This document shows positions 7,400 through 16,353 of a DNA stretch of 64,000 nucleotides, in pieces. Numbering within the stretch: position 1 is the first letter of the stretch; every line of letters starts with the position of its first letter. This DNA comes from Limnochordales bacterium (lineage in GTDB: Bacteria > Bacillota > Limnochordia > Limnochordales > DUMU01): contig JADBKP010000001.1 of NCBI GenBank assembly GCA_014896315.1, positions 62,001 through 126,000 of the forward strand, given 5' to 3'. The notes below the pieces were generated by a model. The model was not told where the DNA came from. It saw nothing but the letters and a program-made list of their open reading frames with translations, and searched no databases. Made by a program: the position numbers and the translations under genes.

Positions 7400-9886
7400 T
7401 TATGAGATGGTTGCTGGACTTTCCTCTTTCTTCTCCCCACCGCCCTCGGCTTCGGGTAGACTGTCACGGAAGACTATCGCCCCGTCCTGCAGGTCGGCGT
7501 AGATGGTCTGGCCTTCCCGGAAACGACCCATAAGAATCTCTTCGGACAAGGGGTTCTCGATGTACCGCTGGATCGCCCGGCGCAGCGGCCGTGCGCCGTA
7601 CTCCCGGTCGAAGCCTTTGTCGACCAGGAACTCCTTGGCTGCCTCGGTGACGACCAGCTTCATATCCCGCTCCTTCAGCTCCGACTGAATCTCCCGGAGC
7701 ATGATGTCGACGATCTTCTTGATATCGTCCCGGCTTAACGGGTGGAAGACGATGATCTCGTCGATCCGGTTGAGAAACTCGGGCCGGAAGGTGCGGCGCA
7801 GCTCATCCATGACCTTGGACTTCATCTGCTCGTAGCTGGATCTTTCGTCCTCGTTCTTGCGGAAGCCGATAGCGGTGGAACGTTGGATCTCGTGGGCTCC
7901 TACGTTGCTGGTCATGATCAGCACCGTGTTACGGAAGTCCACCGTACGTCCCTGGGCATCGGTCAGCCGCCCATCCTCCAGCACCTGCAGCAACACGTTG
8001 AAGACTTCCGGATGCGCCTTCTCCACCTCATCAAAGAGCACCACCGAGTACGGATGCCGCCGTACCTGTTCGGTCAGCTGGCCGCCCTCTTCGTACCCGA
8101 CATATCCCGGCGGTGCACCCATCAGTCGGGAGACCGTGTGGCGCTCCATGTATTCGGACATGTCCAGGCGGATCATAGCGTCCTCATCTCCGAAGAGGGC
8201 CTCGGCCAGCGCCCGGGCAAGCTCGCTCTTGCCCACGCCGGTAGGTCCGAGGAAGATAAAGGAACCTATGGGCCGCTTCGGGTTCTTCAGCCCCGCCCGG
8301 GCCCGGCGGATCGCCTTTGCTACCGCCTCGATTGCTTCATCCTGGCCTACCACCCGCTGGTGCAGGATCTCCTCCAGATGGAGCAACCGTTCGGTCTCCT
8401 CCTCCGCCAGCCGCTTTACCGGAATACCGGTCCAACTGGAGACGACCTCGGCAATATCCTCTTCCGTCACCTTCGCCTCGTTCCGGCTGCGGCTGTTCTT
8501 CCACTGCTCCCGCTTCTGGTTGAGCTCGTCCTGCAGCTTCTGCTCGAGATCCCGCAGCTCGGCCGCCTTCTCAAACTCTTCGTTCTTGATGGCGGACTCC
8601 TTTTCCAGCCGCGTCTTCTCGATCTTCTCCTCCAGCTCTTTGAGCTCCGGCGGGGCGACCAACGCTTTCAAGCGTACCTTCGAGGCTGCTTCGTCGATCA
8701 GGTCGATAGCCTTGTCCGGGAGATAACGATCGGTCACATACCGATCCGAAAGGCGTGCTGCGGCCCGCAGAGCCTCATCGGTGATCTTGACCCGATGATG
8801 AGCCTCGTACCTGTCTCGGAGTCCCTCGAGAATGCGGATGGTCTGCTCCACGGTCGGTTCCTCGACCAGGATGGGCTGGAAGCGACGCTCCAGCGCTGCA
8901 TCCTTCTCCACATGCTTGCGGTACTCATCGATAGTGGTCGCACCGATCGCCTGCAACTCTCCCCGGGCTAGCGCCGGCTTGAGAATGTTCGAAGCATCGA
9001 TCGCGCCCTCGGCAGCGCCCGCGCCTATGATGGTATGCAGTTCATCGATGAAAAGGATGACGTCGCCCGCGGTGCGGATCTCATCCATCACCTTCTTGAG
9101 ACGTTCCTCAAACTCCCCGCGAAACTTCGAACCGGCCACGAGCGCCCCGAGATCCAGGGCGACCACCCGCTTGCCGAGCAGCGTCTCCGGTACGTCGCCG
9201 GCGACGATCTTTTGCGCCAGCCCTTCAACGATGGCGGTCTTGCCTACCCCCGGTTCACCGATGAGCACCGGGTTATTCTTCGTCCGGCGAGAGAGCACCT
9301 GAATAACCCGCTGAATCTCCTTCTCCCGTAGCAGCACCGGGTCGAGCTTGCCCTCCCGCGCCTGTTCGGTCAGATCCCTTCCGTACTGCTCCAGGGTGGG
9401 GAGCCGGCGGCTGCGGGCGGCCTGCTTGGGGCCGGTAGCGGCCGCACCACCCAGAAGCTCGATAACCGTCCGCCGGACTCTGTCTACGTCAGCGCCCAGG
9501 TTCTTCAGGACCTGAGCTGCCACACCCTCACCCTCCCGGATCAGGCCGAGCAGGATGTGCTCCGTGCCGATGTAGGTATGGCCGAGGTTGCGGGCTTCGT
9601 CGAAAGCCAGCTCCAAAACCCTTTTCGCCCGGGGTGTAAAGGTAGGCTGACCGATGGGATTACCCTCGCCCCGTCCGATTACCTTCTCCACCTCCGAGCG
9701 GACTTTGTCCAGGCTTATTCCCATGGATTGCAGGGCACGGGCCGCTACGCCCTCGCCTTCCGCACACAGCCCCAGCAAGATATGCTCCGTGCCCACCACG
9801 TTATGGCCGAGTCGTCTTGCTTCCTCCTGGGAGAGGACAACTACCTTCTGAGCCCTTTCCGTGAACTTGCCAAACACGGCCTCCAC
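7400..9886 (-). CDS. clpC: ATP-dependent Clp protease ATPase subunit ClpC
   Basis: This is a class I Hsp100 unfoldase that feeds proteins, including arginine-phosphorylated ones, to ClpP. The 828-residue protein has two N-terminal Clp_N repeats (about 1-70 and 80-148), AAA+ domain 1 with Walker A GEPGVGKT (210-217), a middle region with a UVR-like coiled coil (about 420-455) that distinguishes ClpC from ClpA and ClpB, AAA+ domain 2 with GPTGVGKS (about 545) and the ClpP-binding C-terminal domain. It lies 18 bases downstream of mcsB in the CtsR-controlled operon. Confidence 0.97.
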   Translation of the reverse strand: MEAVFGKFTERAQKVVVLSQEEARRLGHNVVGTEHILLGLCAEGEGVAARALQSMGISLDKVRSEVEKVIGRGEGNPIGQPTFTPRAKRVLELAFDEARNLGHTYIGTEHILLGLIREGEGVAAQVLKNLGADVDRVRRTVIELLGGAAATGPKQAARSRRLPTLEQYGRDLTEQAREGKLDPVLLREKEIQRVIQVLSRRTKNNPVLIGEPGVGKTAIVEGLAQKIVAGDVPETLLGKRVVALDLGALVAGSKFRGEFEERLKKVMDEIRTAGDVILFIDELHTIIGAGAAEGAIDASNILKPALARGELQAIGATTIDEYRKHVEKDAALERRFQPILVEEPTVEQTIRILEGLRDRYEAHHRVKITDEALRAAARLSDRYVTDRYLPDKAIDLIDEAASKVRLKALVAPPELKELEEKIEKTRLEKESAIKNEEFEKAAELRDLEQKLQDELNQKREQWKNSRSRNEAKVTEEDIAEVVSSWTGIPVKRLAEEETERLLHLEEILHQRVVGQDEAIEAVAKAIRRARAGLKNPKRPIGSFIFLGPTGVGKSELARALAEALFGDEDAMIRLDMSEYMERHTVSRLMGAPPGYVGYEEGGQLTEQVRRHPYSVVLFDEVEKAHPEVFNVLLQVLEDGRLTDAQGRTVDFRNTVLIMTSNVGAHEIQRSTAIGFRKNEDERSSYEQMKSKVMDELRRTFRPEFLNRIDEIIVFHPLSRDDIKKIVDIMLREIQSELKERDMKLVVTEAAKEFLVDKGFDREYGARPLRRAIQRYIENPLSEEILMGRFREGQTIYADLQDGAIVFRDSLPEAEGGGEKKEESPATIS

Positions 9887-9904
9887 CTTCCTTCCTTGCA
9901 GACT

Positions 9905-10975
9905 TTATCTGTCTTCCCCCAAGGCCTTTGCTATGCGCCGGCGGATCCAGGTGGCCCTGGCCACATCTCGTTCCTCCGGCCTCATCTCGTGGTGCAGCAA
10001 CCGCTGCAGGTGGGCGGGGCGGATCTGCACCAGAAGCTCCTGCAAGATCGTGGGCGCCAATCCCGTGATCAGGTTGAGATCAATTCCCAACCGAACATCC
10101 GAGAGGTAACCGAGAGCTTCGGTAGTACTCAACCTGCGCGCATAACGGAGAGTGCCGAGCGCCCGCCATACCCTGTCTTCCAGCGCGATACGGTTGTGAT
10201 CCAGCATCGCCTGGCGAGCCTGCCTCTCCTGGGCGATCACCTGTCGGGTCACTTCCTGTAGATGCGACAGAACCTCTTCTTCAGTGGGCCCGAGGGTAAT
10301 CTGGTTGGATACCTGGTAAATGTTGCCGGCCATCTCGCTCCCTTCGCCGTACAGACCCCGCACCACAAGTCCTACCTGACTGAGTCCATGGGAGAGCCGT
10401 CGCATCTGCTCGGCCAGAGTGAGCGCCGGCAGATGGAGCATCACGGAGACCCGCAGCCCCGTCCCCAGGTTGGTGGGGCAGGCGGTAAGGTATCCCAGGC
10501 GGCGATCGTAAGCGTACCGCAGCTCCGACGCCAGGAAATCGTCGAACTGGTTCGCCAGCCGCCAGGCATTTTGCACTTCCAGTCCCGGGAAGAACCCCTG
10601 GATCCGCAAGTGATCTTCCTCGTTGACCATGATGCTGACGCTTTCGTCGCTGCGCAAGATAACGCCGCGTCCTTCTCCCCCATCGGCCTGCTGGGGGCTG
10701 ATCAAGTGGCGTTCGACGAGAATCTGCCGGTCAAGGGGCGTCAGATCCTTCAAATGGATGGCCTGAAGCTGGCCCAACCCCCTGGCTCTTTCGGCCGCGC
10801 TGCGCACCAGCTCATAAACATGCTCACGCTGGGCCGGGGTGGCCGTCCCGGGAAAAGGAATATCCGCCAGATTGCGGGCCAGGCGTACCCGGCAGCTGAT
10901 TACGACGTCGCTGTCGGCTCCGCTACCTCCCATCCAACCGACGCCACCATGGCTTATAAGGTCATCGACCTGCAC
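9905..10975 (-). CDS. mcsB: Protein-arginine kinase McsB
   Basis: McsB phosphorylates arginine residues, marking damaged proteins and CtsR for ClpCP. The 356-residue protein has the phosphagen-kinase motifs SCRVRLARN (27-35), NEEDH (119-122 region) and CPTNLGTGLR (166-175, with the conserved active-site Cys). The length is close to the 363 residues of the Bacillus protein. Its start overlaps the end of mcsA by 14 bases, consistent with translational coupling to its activator. Confidence 0.95.
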   Translation of the reverse strand: MQVDDLISHGGVGWMGGSGADSDVVISCRVRLARNLADIPFPGTATPAQREHVYELVRSAAERARGLGQLQAIHLKDLTPLDRQILVERHLISPQQADGGEGRGVILRSDESVSIMVNEEDHLRIQGFFPGLEVQNAWRLANQFDDFLASELRYAYDRRLGYLTACPTNLGTGLRVSVMLHLPALTLAEQMRRLSHGLSQVGLVVRGLYGEGSEMAGNIYQVSNQITLGPTEEEVLSHLQEVTRQVIAQERQARQAMLDHNRIALEDRVWRALGTLRYARRLSTTEALGYLSDVRLGIDLNLITGLAPTILQELLVQIRPAHLQRLLHHEMRPEERDVARATWIRRRIAKALGEDR

Positions 10976-11711
10976 TGCCCGCTCCCTCCCCCTGGCCTTC
11001 CCGGCCGCTCTGTTCGCCTCTCTGGCTCAACATGGCTTCAAGCTCGCGGATGCGATCACGCAGTCGGGCGGCATCCTCGTACCTCTCCTCCGCTACCGCG
11101 CGCCGCATCTCCGCCCGCAACTGAGCCAGCCGGGCCGGAACCCCCGCGGCCTGGCCTGCGGAGTCGGTCGTCCCGGACTCTGTCTCCGGCCGCGGCGACG
11201 TGGCAGTCGGGCACTCAGGGGTAGCGCCCGGGCGTCGACTCGGCCGATCCGCCGTCCCCGCGTCCGTGCCTGTCCCTGCACCTGTGCCTGCCGCAACCTG
11301 CCCCACCGGCCGCTTGCCCCGGTGAGCGATGCTGCCCTGTACCTGGCGGATCACCGGCTCAAGCGGGCCAGCAAACTGCACGTAGCAATGAGCACAACCA
11401 AGCAAACCTGTGCGGCGGAAGTCGGCCAGCGTGGCACCGCAGACCTCGCAGCGGTCCGGACGCCCCGCACCGCGGGAACGGTGCTGGCCATACGTGGAGC
11501 CGCCGTTCCGTTCGTTCCGTTCCGTATCAAACAGACTGCTCAGCAGGTTCTGGAACGCAAAGGCGGGAGATTGCAAGCTAAAGTTGAATGGCTGCAACTC
11601 CCGGCGTGAACGAGCACACTGCTCGCACAACCACCGCTCCTCGCGGTGCCCGTTGATCTGCGTAACCACGTGAACCGTCGCCGGCCGCTCGTGGCACTCG
11701 TCACACACCAT
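10962..11711 (-). CDS. mcsA: McsA, zinc-finger activator of McsB
   Basis: McsA binds zinc and activates McsB. Two Cys4 clusters are visible (C3, C6, C29, C32 and C88, C91, C106, C109), and a C-terminal UVR domain (about 195-229, RLRDRIRELEAML). At 249 residues it is longer than the roughly 185 of Bacillus McsA. The extra length is a Gly/Thr/Pro-rich linker (about 137-190) between the second zinc site and the UVR helix. The ATG lies 42 bases downstream of ctsR. Confidence 0.93.
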   Translation of the reverse strand: MVCDECHERPATVHVVTQINGHREERWLCEQCARSRRELQPFNFSLQSPAFAFQNLLSSLFDTERNERNGGSTYGQHRSRGAGRPDRCEVCGATLADFRRTGLLGCAHCYVQFAGPLEPVIRQVQGSIAHRGKRPVGQVAAGTGAGTGTDAGTADRPSRRPGATPECPTATSPRPETESGTTDSAGQAAGVPARLAQLRAEMRRAVAEERYEDAARLRDRIRELEAMLSQRGEQSGREGQGEGAGSAGR

Positions 11712-11753
11712 CAGTAAACCCTCCTCGCCCGCATTGCCGGCGTTGCCCGCGCT

Positions 11754-12224
11754 CTAGGCTTCTCCTACTACCACTGTGAGCAGGCTGCGCAGCAGAGCCG
11801 CCCGGAAGACATCCTGCCACTCACCCTGCAGGAGCTGAGCCTCTCTTTCCAGCACATGCCGGCTGAGAATCGCCTGGCGTTCGCTGATCCATCCTCTGCG
11901 CACGATCTCGGCCAGCAACGCGTTGGCCCGGCTCTGGCTGATCGACTCGCCGATCTGGGACAGCATCCACTGCCATCTGCTCTTCTCGTTCCCGGGGTCC
12001 AGGCGGATGATGCGGATGTAGCCGCTACCGCCCCGCCGACTTTCGACCACGTACCCCCGGTCGGTGGTAAAACGGGTGGTCAGAACGTAGTTGATCTGTG
12101 ACGGCACACAGGAGAAACGTGCCGCCAGATCGCAGCGTCTGACTTCAACCAGGCCGTCCGCCTCATCAAGAAGCTGTAAGAGATAAGCTTCGATCTGATC
12201 GGACAACGCTCGGTATCCCCGCAT
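11754..12224 (-). CDS. ctsR: Heat-shock repressor CtsR
   Basis: CtsR represses clp and mcs genes until heat or McsB activity removes it. The 156-residue product has the winged-HTH region (SDQIEAYLLQLLDEADGLVE through RRGGSGYIRII, residues about 7-80) with the beta-wing Gly residues that sense temperature in Bacillus, and a C-terminal four-helix dimerisation domain. The frame is open to 12377, but MRGYRALSDQ at 12224 matches the family N-terminus and the upstream part overlaps the promoter and operator. A recognisable CtsR box precedes it, so the operon is autoregulated. Confidence 0.94.
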   Translation of the reverse strand: MRGYRALSDQIEAYLLQLLDEADGLVEVRRCDLAARFSCVPSQINYVLTTRFTTDRGYVVESRRGGSGYIRIIRLDPGNEKSRWQWMLSQIGESISQSRANALLAEIVRRGWISERQAILSRHVLEREAQLLQGEWQDVFRAALLRSLLTVVVGEA

Positions 12225-12258
12225 AGTCTGCTTGCCCCTGTCCTCACCTTTCCGCTGG

Positions 12259-12291
12259 GTTGACCTTTTCTGACCTTCTGCCCTCATTATA
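12259..12291 (-). promoter_or_regulatory. CtsR operator with -10 box
   Basis: On the minus strand GGTCAGA-AAA-GGTCAAC (12275-12259) fits the CtsR tandem heptad (RGTCAAA-NAN-RGTCAAA) closely. TATAAT lies at 12291-12286, 10 bases upstream of the operator, so the box covers the expected start of transcription. No good -35 is seen (TTTCTT at about the right distance). Confidence 0.88.
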
Positions 12292-12409
12292 CCACCGGCC
12301 CCGGCCGGAAGAAAGCATGCGCGAGAAAAAGGCGAGGATGAGTCCGGCAAGGCGCCCGGGGATCGACCATGTGCCACGTACCAGGCTCAAGGGCGAGCTG
12401 AAAGATCGG

Positions 12410-12455
12410 CCCCGGGTCAGCCCGGGGATCAGCCCGGCCAACAGCCGGGCTGATC
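12410..12455 (-). terminator. Two adjacent perfect hairpins after the Myb-like gene
   Basis: A 12-bp perfect stem (GATCAGCCCGGC / GCCGGGCTGATC, 5-base loop, 12427-12455) touches the stop codon of the gene ending at 12454. It is followed directly by a 7-bp perfect stem (CCCCGGG / CCCGGGG, 4-base loop, 12410-12427). There is no U-run, so this may be a Rho-type or processing or stability element rather than a classic terminator. Confidence 0.6.
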
Positions 12456-13479
12456 AAGGGAGGGCAACCCGTTCCTCTAGCTGCTTTAGCTTCTCATCCA
12501 GCGAAGATAGGAATACGGGCAGCTGCCTGATCTTGTCCCAATGGCCAAGGCACAGGAAAGCATGTAAACTCTGACTGAGCTCCCGGACGGTTGACCGTAT
12601 CGCCTCATCCACCGGCTCCCCTCCCCCGCGCCTGTCCGGACTCGCACTGTTACCCGATGCTGCCGGCAGGACCCTGATTATCTCCTGCAAGCCCGCAACC
12701 AATCCGCTCCAGGCGCTCTCCAGCACCGCTACGCGCTGGAGAAGCCTCGCCTGCTCTGCCTCCAGCCCCGCCAGCCTCTCCGGCAGAGCGGCCAGGGTAG
12801 TCCACAGTTCACCTCCGGTTTCGGTACTCTCGCTCCGAGAACTCGTCGACCGGGCCTCCCCCTCCACCCGCTCGGATGCCGAACCGGGTGTCTGCTGGAG
12901 TATCAGTAAGTAGCGGGCCCTACACTCACCCGGTGTCACGCCTCCGAGGATCTCGGCTATCTCCTCAAAGGAGGTGCCGCTGCGTGCCTGACGCCAGAGG
13001 AAGGCCTCCCGTTCCGGGGTCCAGCTGGCCTGGTTCAGCCCGGGGCTTGCATCCGTCGCCGCCCCCGCCCGGGCATGGGTCGGCCGCTGCCCACCCTCAA
13101 CTTGAAGTTGTGCTTGCAGCTGCTGGCGACGGTGCTCTTCGGGTGTAACTCCCATCTCTCGCAGGAGGAGATAGTAGCGCTGTGCCAGAGCTGCCTTGGT
13201 ACGCCCCAGTTCCCGTATCAACTGGGGACGTTTCTCCTTCTGCCACCATTCGCGCAAGATACGCTCGTCCTCTTCTGCGGTGTAGCGCCGCAGCCCCCGC
13301 TCGTCAGCCTGCCCCGGCAGGGCCATATTCGCCGAGGCGTGGTTGCTTCCATTTACCACCATATCGCCCCCTGATGAAAGCAAATGGCCGCGCTCTCCAT
13401 CCCGGTTAATTTGCCCAGTTACCGGCAAGAGATGAGCACGGCCAGCTAGGAAAGCCACAAGTTGAGGCGATGAGGTCAT
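12454..13479 (-). CDS. Two-repeat Myb/SANT-like DNA-binding protein with coiled coil (RsfA-like)
   Basis: The 341-residue protein has two Myb-like helix-turn-helix units: one at about residues 64-112 (RRYTAEEDERILREWW ... AQRYYLLL) and one at about 148-195 (ASWTPEREAFLWRQA ... CRARYLLILQ). A Ser/Glu linker and a C-terminal coiled coil (about 225-270 and 305-340) follow. The layout resembles RsfA/YlbO-type prespore regulators of Firmicutes, but target and timing cannot be read here. The ATG at 13479 overlaps the menG stop (ATGA), suggesting coupling. An internal ATG (codon 40, with AGGGGG upstream) is an alternative start. Confidence 0.75.
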   Translation of the reverse strand: MTSSPQLVAFLAGRAHLLPVTGQINRDGERGHLLSSGGDMVVNGSNHASANMALPGQADERGLRRYTAEEDERILREWWQKEKRPQLIRELGRTKAALAQRYYLLLREMGVTPEEHRRQQLQAQLQVEGGQRPTHARAGAATDASPGLNQASWTPEREAFLWRQARSGTSFEEIAEILGGVTPGECRARYLLILQQTPGSASERVEGEARSTSSRSESTETGGELWTTLAALPERLAGLEAEQARLLQRVAVLESAWSGLVAGLQEIIRVLPAASGNSASPDRRGGGEPVDEAIRSTVRELSQSLHAFLCLGHWDKIRQLPVFLSSLDEKLKQLEERVALP

Positions 13480-14336
13480 TTGATACCGATATGCAGGGCT
13501 GCTATGCCGCCGGTCAGATTGCGGTATCTTACGGCGGAGAAGCCGACGGAGCGCATAATCTCCGCCAATTCCTGCTGGGGCGGGATCTCGGACAGGGACT
13601 CGGGCAACCAGACATAAGGCGAAACCTGCGCAGGCCTGGTCTTACCCCGCCGTCTGGCCGGCATTCCGTCCAGTCGGCGGGCGGCCCAGCGTCCGAGCAG
13701 GGGGATAACATGATGAACGTACAACCGGTAAGGGCCGATCAACCACTTGTGAACAGGGTGCGACAGCTCCAGACTTACGACCCGTCCTCCCGGGCGGACT
13801 ACCCGGTACATCTCTGCCAGAGCCCGCCTCAGGTCCGTCATGTTACGCAGCGCAAAGCCTGTAGCTACGCAATCGAAGGAATCATCCTCAAAAGGAAGTT
13901 TGAGGGCATCTCCGTATCGGAGATCGACGATATCTCGGTAACGGGTACGGGAGATCTTCTCACGCCCTACGCTTAGCATGGCCGGGGAGAAGTCGATGCC
14001 AATCACCCGGCCGTTTGGGGCAACCTGCCGGGCCATGATCAGGCTGAGTTCGCCCGTACCGCAGGCGACATCCAGTGCCTGCTGGCCGGGGCGCAGACCG
14101 GTATGCCGCCGGAAGACGGCCTGCCAGTAGCGGACGATACCGCCGGTCATGATGAGGTTCATCAGATCATAGCGGTCGGCTATAGTCCCGAACACTTGCT
14201 GCACATATCTGGCCTTCTCTTCCGGCGAACGAAATTCCGGCCGCAGAGTTATCCCACCTATCGCCTGTGATCTGTTCGGCTCGGGAGCACGAGCAGGCAT
14301 GACAAAAGACTCGGCTACTGCTGGCTCAGGCTCCAT
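13476..14336 (-). CDS. menG: Demethylmenaquinone methyltransferase MenG/UbiE
   Basis: This SAM-dependent C-methyltransferase carries out the last step of menaquinone synthesis. The 286-residue protein has a variable N-terminus, then VFGTIADRYDLMN (about 49-61), motif I LDVACGTGEL (about 89-98), GIDFSPAML, and RVVRPGGRVVSLE. It implies a respiratory quinone even though the window also encodes fermentation. The gene overlaps the upstream arsR-type gene by 22 bases and the downstream Myb-like gene by 4, so the three are one operon. Confidence 0.92.
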   Translation of the reverse strand: MEPEPAVAESFVMPARAPEPNRSQAIGGITLRPEFRSPEEKARYVQQVFGTIADRYDLMNLIMTGGIVRYWQAVFRRHTGLRPGQQALDVACGTGELSLIMARQVAPNGRVIGIDFSPAMLSVGREKISRTRYRDIVDLRYGDALKLPFEDDSFDCVATGFALRNMTDLRRALAEMYRVVRPGGRVVSLELSHPVHKWLIGPYRLYVHHVIPLLGRWAARRLDGMPARRRGKTRPAQVSPYVWLPESLSEIPPQQELAEIMRSVGFSAVRYRNLTGGIAALHIGIK

Positions 14337-14626
14337 TCCCCCAGCACTTGCCCGAGCAACCTGCCTATACGCTCGTCCACCAGACGATGGTAGACCAGCC
14401 GTCCTACCCGCCGGCGGGCCACCACCCGAGCTTCCCGCAGCAACCGCAGTTGATGGCTGGCAGCGCTTACAGAAAGGGCGACCGCCTTGGCCAGATCACC
14501 CACCGGCAATTCCCGTTGTGCTAACGCGTGCAGTATCCGTAAACGGCTGGGATCGGACAGGAGGTTGAAGAGCTCCGCCGCCCGCCGCAGTTTTTCGCCC
14601 GTAAGCTCAGGGAGATCGGCAGCCAT
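14315..14626 (-). CDS. ArsR-family winged-helix repressor without metal-site cysteines
   Basis: The product of about 103 residues is a typical ArsR/SmtB winged helix: LSDPSRLRILHALAQ, then the recognition helix LSVSAASHQLRLLREARVV and the wing RRVGRLVYHRL. It has no Cys and lacks the alpha-5 His/Asp set, so it probably senses something other than a metal through the known sites. The ATG at 14626 is the most family-like start; a TTG at 14650 is possible. It overlaps menG and lies just downstream of a perfect palindrome, a candidate operator. Confidence 0.85.
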   Translation of the reverse strand: MAADLPELTGEKLRRAAELFNLLSDPSRLRILHALAQRELPVGDLAKAVALSVSAASHQLRLLREARVVARRRVGRLVYHRLVDERIGRLLGQVLGEWSLSQQ

Positions 14627-14651
14627 TCCTGTTTCAAAACGCCCCCTCAAT

Positions 14652-14688
14652 GAACGGCCGCGGCAACTGGCAGCTGTCGCGGCCGTTC
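14652..14688. repeat. 11-bp perfect inverted repeat between the radical SAM and ArsR genes
   Basis: GAACGGCCGCG (14652-14662) and CGCGGCCGTTC (14678-14688) are separated by 15 bases. There is no clear U-run in either direction. It could be an ArsR operator, an attenuator, or a weak terminator for the radical SAM gene. Confidence 0.6.
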
Positions 14689-14695
14689 TCTTTGA

Positions 14696-16171
14696 TTATA
14701 CCGTACGTCCTGCTGATGCTGAAGCTGAAGCTGAAGCTGAAGCTGCAACTTCGGACGCAGCCGCTTTGGCAGATCCGGCCGCCCCCGTCTTCTCCAGCTC
14801 TTCGGCCAACGCCAGCCACTCTGCCGCCCGCCGGTCGAGGGCCCGGGCAATCTCATCACGCATGATCTCGTCTGCACCTTCATGAGTTGGACGCGCCCCG
14901 GCCTCCCTCACCATGTCACGCAGCATCTGCGGGTGATCGATGATGGGGCAGGGTGCAAGGAGGTTGCGATGGAACGGTTGCCTGGCGCGGAAGGCAGCAA
15001 ACAGCGGGGACTTGAGGGCCTCTGCCAGCGATTTTTCCTTGATGTTCTCGGTAGAGAAATGGAAGAAGGCACATGGTTCGACATCGCCGTTAGCATTGAT
15101 GTGAACGTAATGCCTGCCTCCGGCGATGCAGCCCCCGACATATGGGCCATCGTTCCAGAAGTCCGCGATGAAGATGGGCCGTGTCATCCGCAGCTCGTTT
15201 ACCCGCTCACGCAGCCAGGCCCGCTGCTCCGGAGAGATCATCAAAGAAAGGTCCGGATCGCGACCTATAGGTATATAGTGGAAACTCCAGAGGTAGAGAA
15301 CGCCCTTGTCGATCAGATGATCGATGAACCGATCACTGAAGAGCTGATAGACGTTGCGGCTGGTAACGGTAAGGGAGGCTCCGAAGACCAACCCCCGTTC
15401 GCGTAACCGGTCCATCGCAGCCATGATCTGTTCATACACGCCCGCCCCTCTCCGGGCGTCGGTCTCCTCCTGAAAACCTTCCAGGCTAATGGCAGGTGTG
15501 AGATTGCCCAGATCGGCCAGCCAATCGGCCACCTCGTCTGATATGAGGGTTCCATTGGTATAAGCCATGAACATTATGTCCTGGTGGCGGGCGAGCATCT
15601 GGCGCAGGTAGCGGTAGGCAAACGGTTCACCACCAGAGAGAACCACCCAGTGAATTCCGAGCTCTTTCGCCTCCGTGAGAACCCTGTCGACCACTTCCCA
15701 GGGCAACGTGTGAGGCTCATACCTTCCCGCCCAGCAGCCCCGGCAGCGAAGGTTACAGGCTTCGGTCGGATCAAGCAAGATGAAGCTGGGTGGCCGGAAC
15801 CCCAGGCGTTCGGCAACCTCCTGCCTCTTCTTCTGGCCCTGCACAAAGCCCTTGAGCGCCCATGTCATGACCAGGTGTCTGACCATACGCGGACTGAGAT
15901 GCAGGCGAGCCACTACTTCTCTCCACTTCTCGTCCTCGTCCCAGCGCCGGCGGACCGCCGCAATCACGGGACGGTACGCCTCCACGGCATTGATCTTGCC
16001 AAGGAGGCTCAGAATCGCCGGTACCGCTCGCCCCGGGTCCCTGGTAATCGATCCGATCATCGTTTCCAGGATTCGATCACTCCAGGAGATCTGCACTTGC
16101 AGGGTTCCATCATCCCCTTCCCTGAGTGGCTCTGCTCCCGATCCGTTGTTCACGCCGGATAGCATCCTCAT
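14696..16171 (-). CDS. Radical SAM protein with SPASM-like C-terminus, function unknown
   Basis: The 491-residue protein has a helical N-terminal part (1-125), then the [4Fe-4S] motif CNLRCRGC (C139, C143, C146), SGGEPF, and a C-terminal Cys-containing stretch (GGCIAGGRHYVHINANG, then EPCAFFHFS and LAPCPII) that probably carries a second cluster as in SPASM proteins. I know this type as an unnamed clostridial radical SAM family; substrate unknown. No RiPP precursor or maturase is adjacent. The tail ends in an Ala-Ser repeat from a hexanucleotide tandem repeat. The ATG at 16165 has better SD spacing (GGAGGG, 6 bases) than the one at 16171. A possible promoter (TTGCAT, 16 bases, TAACAT) lies about 50 bases upstream. 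Confidence 0.8.
   Translation of the reverse strand: MRMLSGVNNGSGAEPLREGDDGTLQVQISWSDRILETMIGSITRDPGRAVPAILSLLGKINAVEAYRPVIAAVRRRWDEDEKWREVVARLHLSPRMVRHLVMTWALKGFVQGQKKRQEVAERLGFRPPSFILLDPTEACNLRCRGCWAGRYEPHTLPWEVVDRVLTEAKELGIHWVVLSGGEPFAYRYLRQMLARHQDIMFMAYTNGTLISDEVADWLADLGNLTPAISLEGFQEETDARRGAGVYEQIMAAMDRLRERGLVFGASLTVTSRNVYQLFSDRFIDHLIDKGVLYLWSFHYIPIGRDPDLSLMISPEQRAWLRERVNELRMTRPIFIADFWNDGPYVGGCIAGGRHYVHINANGDVEPCAFFHFSTENIKEKSLAEALKSPLFAAFRARQPFHRNLLAPCPIIDHPQMLRDMVREAGARPTHEGADEIMRDEIARALDRRAAEWLALAEELEKTGAAGSAKAAASEVAASASASASASAGRTV
14712..14747. repeat. Hexanucleotide tandem repeat (GCTGAA) in the radical SAM 3' end
   Basis: Four perfect GCTGAA units (14718-14741) are flanked by GCTGAT and GCTGCA. 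On the coding strand the repeat encodes alternating Ala and Ser. Unit-number changes would keep the frame. Confidence 0.85.
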
Positions 16172-16353
16172 CCCTCCCGTCTCGCATCTCGTACCCGCCT
16201 GCGCCTGCAGGCGGTCAAGCCTATGTTACCATACTTGAACATATATGCAAGTGATGGGATGAACAACCCTGGCTTCGCCGGGGGAGTCAAGCTCGACAGG
16301 AGAGTATCCGGCCGTGCCGAACATTTTAGGGTAGGAGGCGATGGCTAAACGCC

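Noticed and set aside
14696-16171. RiPP maturation system based on the radical SAM/SPASM-like protein
   Set aside because: No small Cys-rich or Gly-rich precursor, protease or export gene is adjacent on either side.
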